Shown: in pieces, positions 33,376 through 36,367 of the stretch
How the letters are laid out: the number at the start of each line of letters is the position of its first letter
Position numbering within the stretch: the first letter of the stretch is position 1
Assembly: GCA_023249635.1 (NCBI GenBank)
Contig: JAHFCH010000044.1
Location: 1 to 36,367, forward strand
Length of the DNA stretch: 36,367 bases
Origin: Fibrobacterota bacterium
GTDB lineage: Bacteria; Fibrobacterota; Fibrobacteria; UBA11236
Direction of reading: 5' to 3'
Notes under the pieces: model-generated
What the model was told of the DNA's origin: nothing
What the model saw: only the letters and a program-made list of their open reading frames with translations
The model's database searches: none
Made by a program: the position numbers and the translations under genes

Positions 33376-34866
33376 ATGCAGGGGTATTTGGGTGGTCGGA
33401 TGCTTGCGTCCGGTTTCGCGTTTTGGATTACCGTATCGATTTCCGCAGGCGCCCAAGCGCAACCGGGAGCGCCGGCCGAAGCCTTCGCAGCGGCCACGGC
33501 GGACGGGGCGTATACCTTCTTCACCGATCCGCGCGCCATCGACTACAAGGGCGCGCACGATAAAACCTACCTGGGATTCCTGGACAAGGTGGGATCGGAT
33601 CGCGTCTGGTCCCTTGATCATGTCACCGGCAAGGTGGACACCTTCACCTTGCACGTGAAGCTGCAGCAGGACGACCATGACAATCCCGCCCTATACCTGC
33701 GCAAGGACGGCCGCCTGACGGCCTATTACCAGCGCCATGGCACGGACAAATTCGTGTTCCACCGCACCACCTCGAAACCCGAGGACATCTCGGCCTGGGA
33801 CGCGGAAGACACCATCCGCATGACGGAAGGCGTTACCTATTGCCATCCCTTCCGCCTCGACGGCGAAGGCGCCGCCGGCCGGCTGTACATTTTCAATCGC
33901 AGCGTGGGATGGCACCCCACCCTCATGTACTCGGATGACGAAGGCAAGACCTTCTCCACGCCGGTCAAGCTGATCGCGGGCCCGGGGGAGCGGCCCTACG
34001 TGAAGTACGTCAGCGACGGCGCCAGCGCCATCCACATCGCCTTCACCGATGGCCATCCCCGCAACGAGGCCGAGAACAGCATCCATTACATGCGCTACAG
34101 CAAGGGCGCGTTCTACAAGGCCGACGGCACCCTCATCCGCAAGCTGGCCGATCTGGCGGCGAAACCCATCGAACCCTCCGAGGCCGATCTCGTATACGAC
34201 GGCAAGACCGCGGGGCGCGCCTGGATCTGGGACATAGCCTTGGACGCCAAAGGGCAACCGACGCTGGTGCATTCGGTAATCCCAACCGAAACCGATCATC
34301 GCTATTACTACGCGCGCTGGAACGGCAAGGCCTGGGAAGACGCTCTGCTGACCAAGGCGGGCAAATGGTTCCCGCAAACGCCGGCCGGGACCGTGGAGCC
34401 AGAGCCGCAGTATTCCGGAGGCATCATCCTCGATCCCGTCGATCCTTCCATCGTGTACCTGTCCAAGCCCGCGGCTTCGGGGATTTTCGAGATCGAGAAA
34501 TGGACCACGCCGGACGCCGGCAAGAGCTGGAGTTCGAAAAACATCACGGCGGGTTCGGCCAAGGGGAACGCGCGCCCCATCTTGCCGCATCCCGCGCTGG
34601 GGCAAAGGCCGTCGCATCGCATGTTGTTCTGGATGAGCGGGGATTATACCTACTACAAGGATTACGCGACGGGCATACGCTATTACGCCTGGAACGATCC
34701 CGTGGATGCCGTGGTTCCCCACGCGCTCAGGGGGGCAGCGGGCCGGGAGGCAACGCGCGCGACCCGCCACCGGGATGCGCGGGGACGGAGCGCGCCCGCG
34801 GAGGACTTCACATCCGTGGGTGCAGGCGCCGCAATTCCCTTTCCAGATCGCTTACCTGGCCTTTGA
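33376..34866 (+). CDS. Secreted BNR-4 repeat propeller protein
   Basis: A 496-residue exported protein. The ATG at 33376 has AGGGGG five bases upstream and leads into a signal peptide (LASGFAFWITVSISAGAQA); the frame is open to 33259, but that part lacks a signal. The mature protein reads like BNR-4 repeat proteins: YTFFTDPRAIDYKGAHDKTY, LQQDDHDNPALYLRKDGRL, WHPTLMYSDDEGKTFS, RPYVKYVSDGASAIHIAFTD, EPQYSGGIILDPVDPSIVYL and FWMSGDYTYYKDY. The same fold occurs in several polysaccharide lyase families (PL24, PL25, PL40, PL42), so glycan cleavage or binding is likely, but I cannot assign catalysis. The family normally ends near YYAWND; about 50 extra residues of Arg/Ala-rich tail follow and overlap the convergent HTH gene, perhaps through loss of the original stop. 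Confidence 0.75.
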   Translation: MQGYLGGRMLASGFAFWITVSISAGAQAQPGAPAEAFAAATADGAYTFFTDPRAIDYKGAHDKTYLGFLDKVGSDRVWSLDHVTGKVDTFTLHVKLQQDDHDNPALYLRKDGRLTAYYQRHGTDKFVFHRTTSKPEDISAWDAEDTIRMTEGVTYCHPFRLDGEGAAGRLYIFNRSVGWHPTLMYSDDEGKTFSTPVKLIAGPGERPYVKYVSDGASAIHIAFTDGHPRNEAENSIHYMRYSKGAFYKADGTLIRKLADLAAKPIEPSEADLVYDGKTAGRAWIWDIALDAKGQPTLVHSVIPTETDHRYYYARWNGKAWEDALLTKAGKWFPQTPAGTVEPEPQYSGGIILDPVDPSIVYLSKPAASGIFEIEKWTTPDAGKSWSSKNITAGSAKGNARPILPHPALGQRPSHRMLFWMSGDYTYYKDYATGIRYYAWNDPVDAVVPHALRGAAGREATRATRHRDARGRSAPAEDFTSVGAGAAIPFPDRLPGL

Positions 34867-35173
34867 TGGACAGGAGGCGGGCGATGGCGGGAGAGAAGCG
34901 CCCGCCGCGCTTGTTTTTCGGCTCCTTGATTTTCGGATCCTTGTTCTTGGCATTCGTGTTCTTGGGATCAAGCTTGCCGGTCAGCCAATTGCGTAAGGCG
35001 ATATAACTTACCTGGAACTGCCGCTGGGCCGCGGCGATGCCGCCCCGTCCATGCTTCTCGTCATACTCCTGCACGAAGCGCGTCACGCGCAGCTTTTGAT
35101 CCTCGCTGTAACGGTTGCCCGTGAATCCCTTGACCTGCCGCATCGGCACCGCTAAAGCTAACTCGTTCCGCAT
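34808..35173 (-). CDS. Small helix-turn-helix protein
   Basis: A 121-residue basic protein; the ATG at 35173 follows AAGGG by six bases, and the frame is open to 35251 without a ribosome site. NRYSEDQKLRVTRFVQEYDE followed by GRGGIAAAQRQFQVSYIALRNW (about 20-61) is a helix-turn-helix of the type found in transposase-like and Fibrobacter-type small regulators. A Lys/Asn/Asp-rich linker (PKNTNAKNKDPKIKEPKN) and a short C-terminal helical segment with heptad Leu (LLSIKGQVSDLERELRRL) follow, which may allow dimerisation. It probably binds DNA; the target is unknown, and a GC-rich inverted repeat lies just upstream. No transposase catalytic part or inverted ends are present. Confidence 0.6.
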   Translation of the reverse strand: MRNELALAVPMRQVKGFTGNRYSEDQKLRVTRFVQEYDEKHGRGGIAAAQRQFQVSYIALRNWLTGKLDPKNTNAKNKDPKIKEPKNKRGGRFSPAIARLLSIKGQVSDLERELRRLHPRM

Positions 35174-35189
35174 CCCTGGCCCTTCGTGG

Positions 35190-35208
35190 GACCGGCCCCG
35201 GGCCGGTC
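35190..35208. promoter_or_regulatory. GC-rich inverted repeat just upstream of the HTH gene
   Basis: GACCGGCC-CCG-GGCCGGTC has an eight-base perfect stem and sits 17 bases before the ATG at 35173, next to the ribosome site. It could be an operator for the HTH protein itself or an RNA hairpin affecting its translation. Confidence 0.4.
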
Positions 35209-35284
35209 GCGTAGACTCGACCAAATAAACATATGGGAAGGCTCCTCGCAAGCTTTTTGCGGGGCAGGATAGGCTATCTGGGAG

Positions 35285-35309
35285 GGCTTATCGGCTTAAT
35301 GGCTAATAT
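35285..35309 (+). promoter_or_regulatory. Three imperfect 8-base repeats covering a -10-like box
   Basis: GGCTTATC, GGCTTAAT and GGCTAATA run in tandem at 35285-35308. TAATAT (35304-35309) at their end is a good -10, seven bases before the ATG at 35317. Transcription would start at or near the start codon. No -35 was found. Confidence 0.35.
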
Positions 35310-35316
35310 TTAGGGA

Positions 35317-36367
35317 ATGCCCCACGATCCGGAATCGCGTCTCCCGGCCGGCACCGCCCGGAACCCGTTTCCGGTCCCCGGCGACCCCGCGCCGGGCGAA
35401 GCCGGTAAGTTGCGCCGGGAACTGGATCGACTGCTTAAGGAAATCGCCGCCGCGCGTTCCGGGCTGGCGGGCCGCGCCGAATCGCTGCGCGCCGTGCATG
35501 TGCGGTTGGCGGGCGAAATCAGCCCGCTGGAATCCCGCCTATCGCAAGCGCGCCGCGAGACCCTGCGGATCCTGGGCCGCCATTACCAGGAAAAATGGTT
35601 GCCCCGCCGCGATGGCGAGCGTCTGCTGGAAGCCCTTTGCGGGTTGGCCGACGAATTGGAAGCCGGCTTCGGGATGGATCTCACGGAAGAACGCCGAACC
35701 CTGCTCGATCAGGAAGCGCTCACCGACGCCGAAGAGGAAGCGCGCGAAGCCGAAGCGGCCCGGGAAAGGCTGCAGCGCCTGGAGGCCCTGCGTAAAGCCA
35801 TCGGCGATGAGGATGGGCCGCGCTCGGCTTCCGATCGGGAGCGGCAGGAACGCTTGGATGCCCTGCGCGCCGCGCTGGAGCGGGAAGCCGCCGATCCGGG
35901 ACCGCGACCCCGTAACGCCCGCCCGAAATCGCCTCCGCCGCGCGCCGACCGAAAACCCGCGGACGACGATAGCGCATTGGCCGGCGACATCCGCGCGCTC
36001 TATCTGCTGCTGGCCCGCGCCCTGCATCCCGACAAAGAAGCGGATCCCGATAGGCAGGTGGCCAAGACGGTGTGGATGCAGAAGGTGACCGACGCCTATG
36101 CCGCCCGCGACCTGGCGCGGCTCTTGGACATACTCGCCCAGGATCCGCTGCAAGCCGTAGGCCCGTACCTTTCCTCGGCGCCGCTGGCCACGGTAAAGGG
36201 TTTCGCCAAGCGCCTGCGCCGCGAGCTGGCGGGATTGCGGGCCAAGGCCCAAGCCGGTCTGGCGGAATTGCATCCTTCCCTGCACCGCTTTTTGGGGCCC
36301 ACCGGCGTGGTCGAAGCCGAGGTCAAGCGCTACGCCGCCGCCCTGCGCAAAGAAGTCCGCTTCGTGC
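35317..36367 (+). CDS. J-domain-like coiled-coil protein, C-terminus beyond the window
   Basis: The frame is open for 350 codons from the ATG at 35317 to the right edge. The N-terminal two thirds are charged, Arg/Glu/Ala-rich helix likely to form coiled coils (KLRRELDRLLKEIAAARSGL, EREAADPGP), with a Pro/Arg-rich linker (RPRNARPKSPPPRADR). Near residue 237 the segment LYLLLARALHPDKEADP, then QKVTDAYAARDLARLLDI, resembles helices II and III of a J-domain with its HPD motif. J-domains stimulate Hsp70 ATPase. The protein has no signal peptide and continues beyond the window, so full architecture is unknown. It lacks a spaced ribosome site, which agrees with a leaderless or very short-leader transcript. 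Confidence 0.65.
   Translation, partial: MPHDPESRLPAGTARNPFPVPGDPAPGEAGKLRRELDRLLKEIAAARSGLAGRAESLRAVHVRLAGEISPLESRLSQARRETLRILGRHYQEKWLPRRDGERLLEALCGLADELEAGFGMDLTEERRTLLDQEALTDAEEEAREAEAARERLQRLEALRKAIGDEDGPRSASDRERQERLDALRAALEREAADPGPRPRNARPKSPPPRADRKPADDDSALAGDIRALYLLLARALHPDKEADPDRQVAKTVWMQKVTDAYAARDLARLLDILAQDPLQAVGPYLSSAPLATVKGFAKRLRRELAGLRAKAQAGLAELHPSLHRFLGPTGVVEAEVKRYAAALRKEVRFV

Noticed and set aside
32907-33539. 210-codon open frame on the minus strand
   Set aside because: It crosses the start of two genes, has no ribosome site, and its sequence is Arg/Ala/Pro-rich without family features.
34808-35173. Insertion sequence or transposase
   Set aside because: Only a helix-turn-helix part is present; there is no DDE catalytic domain, no terminal inverted repeats and no target duplication in view.

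Overview
The window is GC-rich, densely coded bacterial DNA from a Gram-negative cell that makes lipid A (an LpxK-type kinase is present). PorV/PorQ-like and PorZ-like type IX secretion (T9SS) proteins, FlgD-like C-terminal domains on exported propeller proteins, a PilZ protein and an IleS of the eukaryote-like subtype point to the Fibrobacterota-Chlorobiota-Bacteroidota group. The GC-rich codon use and the many exported propeller and carbohydrate-binding proteins suggest a Fibrobacterota-like lineage. That placement is inference, because no rRNA or classic marker gene is present.

Layout. (1) 1-8574, minus strand: seven tightly packed genes, an apparent surface-glycan operon. In transcription order they encode a deacetylase-like protein, a Wzx-like flippase, a GT-C-like membrane protein, a FemAB/GNAT-type transferase, a methyltransferase, an SGNH-like lipoprotein, and a secreted propeller/Ig/malectin protein cut by the window edge. 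(2) 8600-12400: a GT4 and a GT2 glycosyltransferase on the plus strand flank a minus-strand acyltransferase-aminotransferase pair. (3) 12400-16753, minus: an LpxK-like kinase, a Gfo/Idh/MocA oxidoreductase and a PorZ-like double-propeller protein, with overlapping stops and starts. (4) 16844-20831, plus: a DUF2225 zinc protein, then a very unusual PorV-like barrel fused to a degenerate metallophosphatase and a TolB-like propeller. (5) 20962-26929: a CBM21-like exported protein, a lipoprotein, a small protein, an HD/LuxR regulator, a FAAH-like amidase and a PilZ protein. (6) 27113-30976, minus: ileS followed by a DksA/TraR protein. (7) 31277-36367: exported accessory genes (DUF6515, Asp-box propeller, BNR-4 propeller), a small HTH protein and a J-domain-like protein cut by the right edge.

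How the genes may work together. The oxidoreductase, acyltransferase and aminotransferase are the three enzyme types that turn UDP-GlcNAcA into UDP-2,3-diacetamido sugars (WbpB/D/E or WlbA/B/C). In Porphyromonas the same pathway feeds anionic LPS, which is attached to T9SS cargo; there PorR is the WbpE-type enzyme and PorZ binds A-LPS. Here a PorZ-like gene is overlapped by the oxidoreductase gene and follows an lpxK-like gene, with a PorV-like fusion next door. This makes the central region a candidate locus coupling LPS-sugar synthesis to T9SS cargo anchoring.

No rRNA, tRNA, CRISPR array, insertion sequence or phage gene was recognised by eye.
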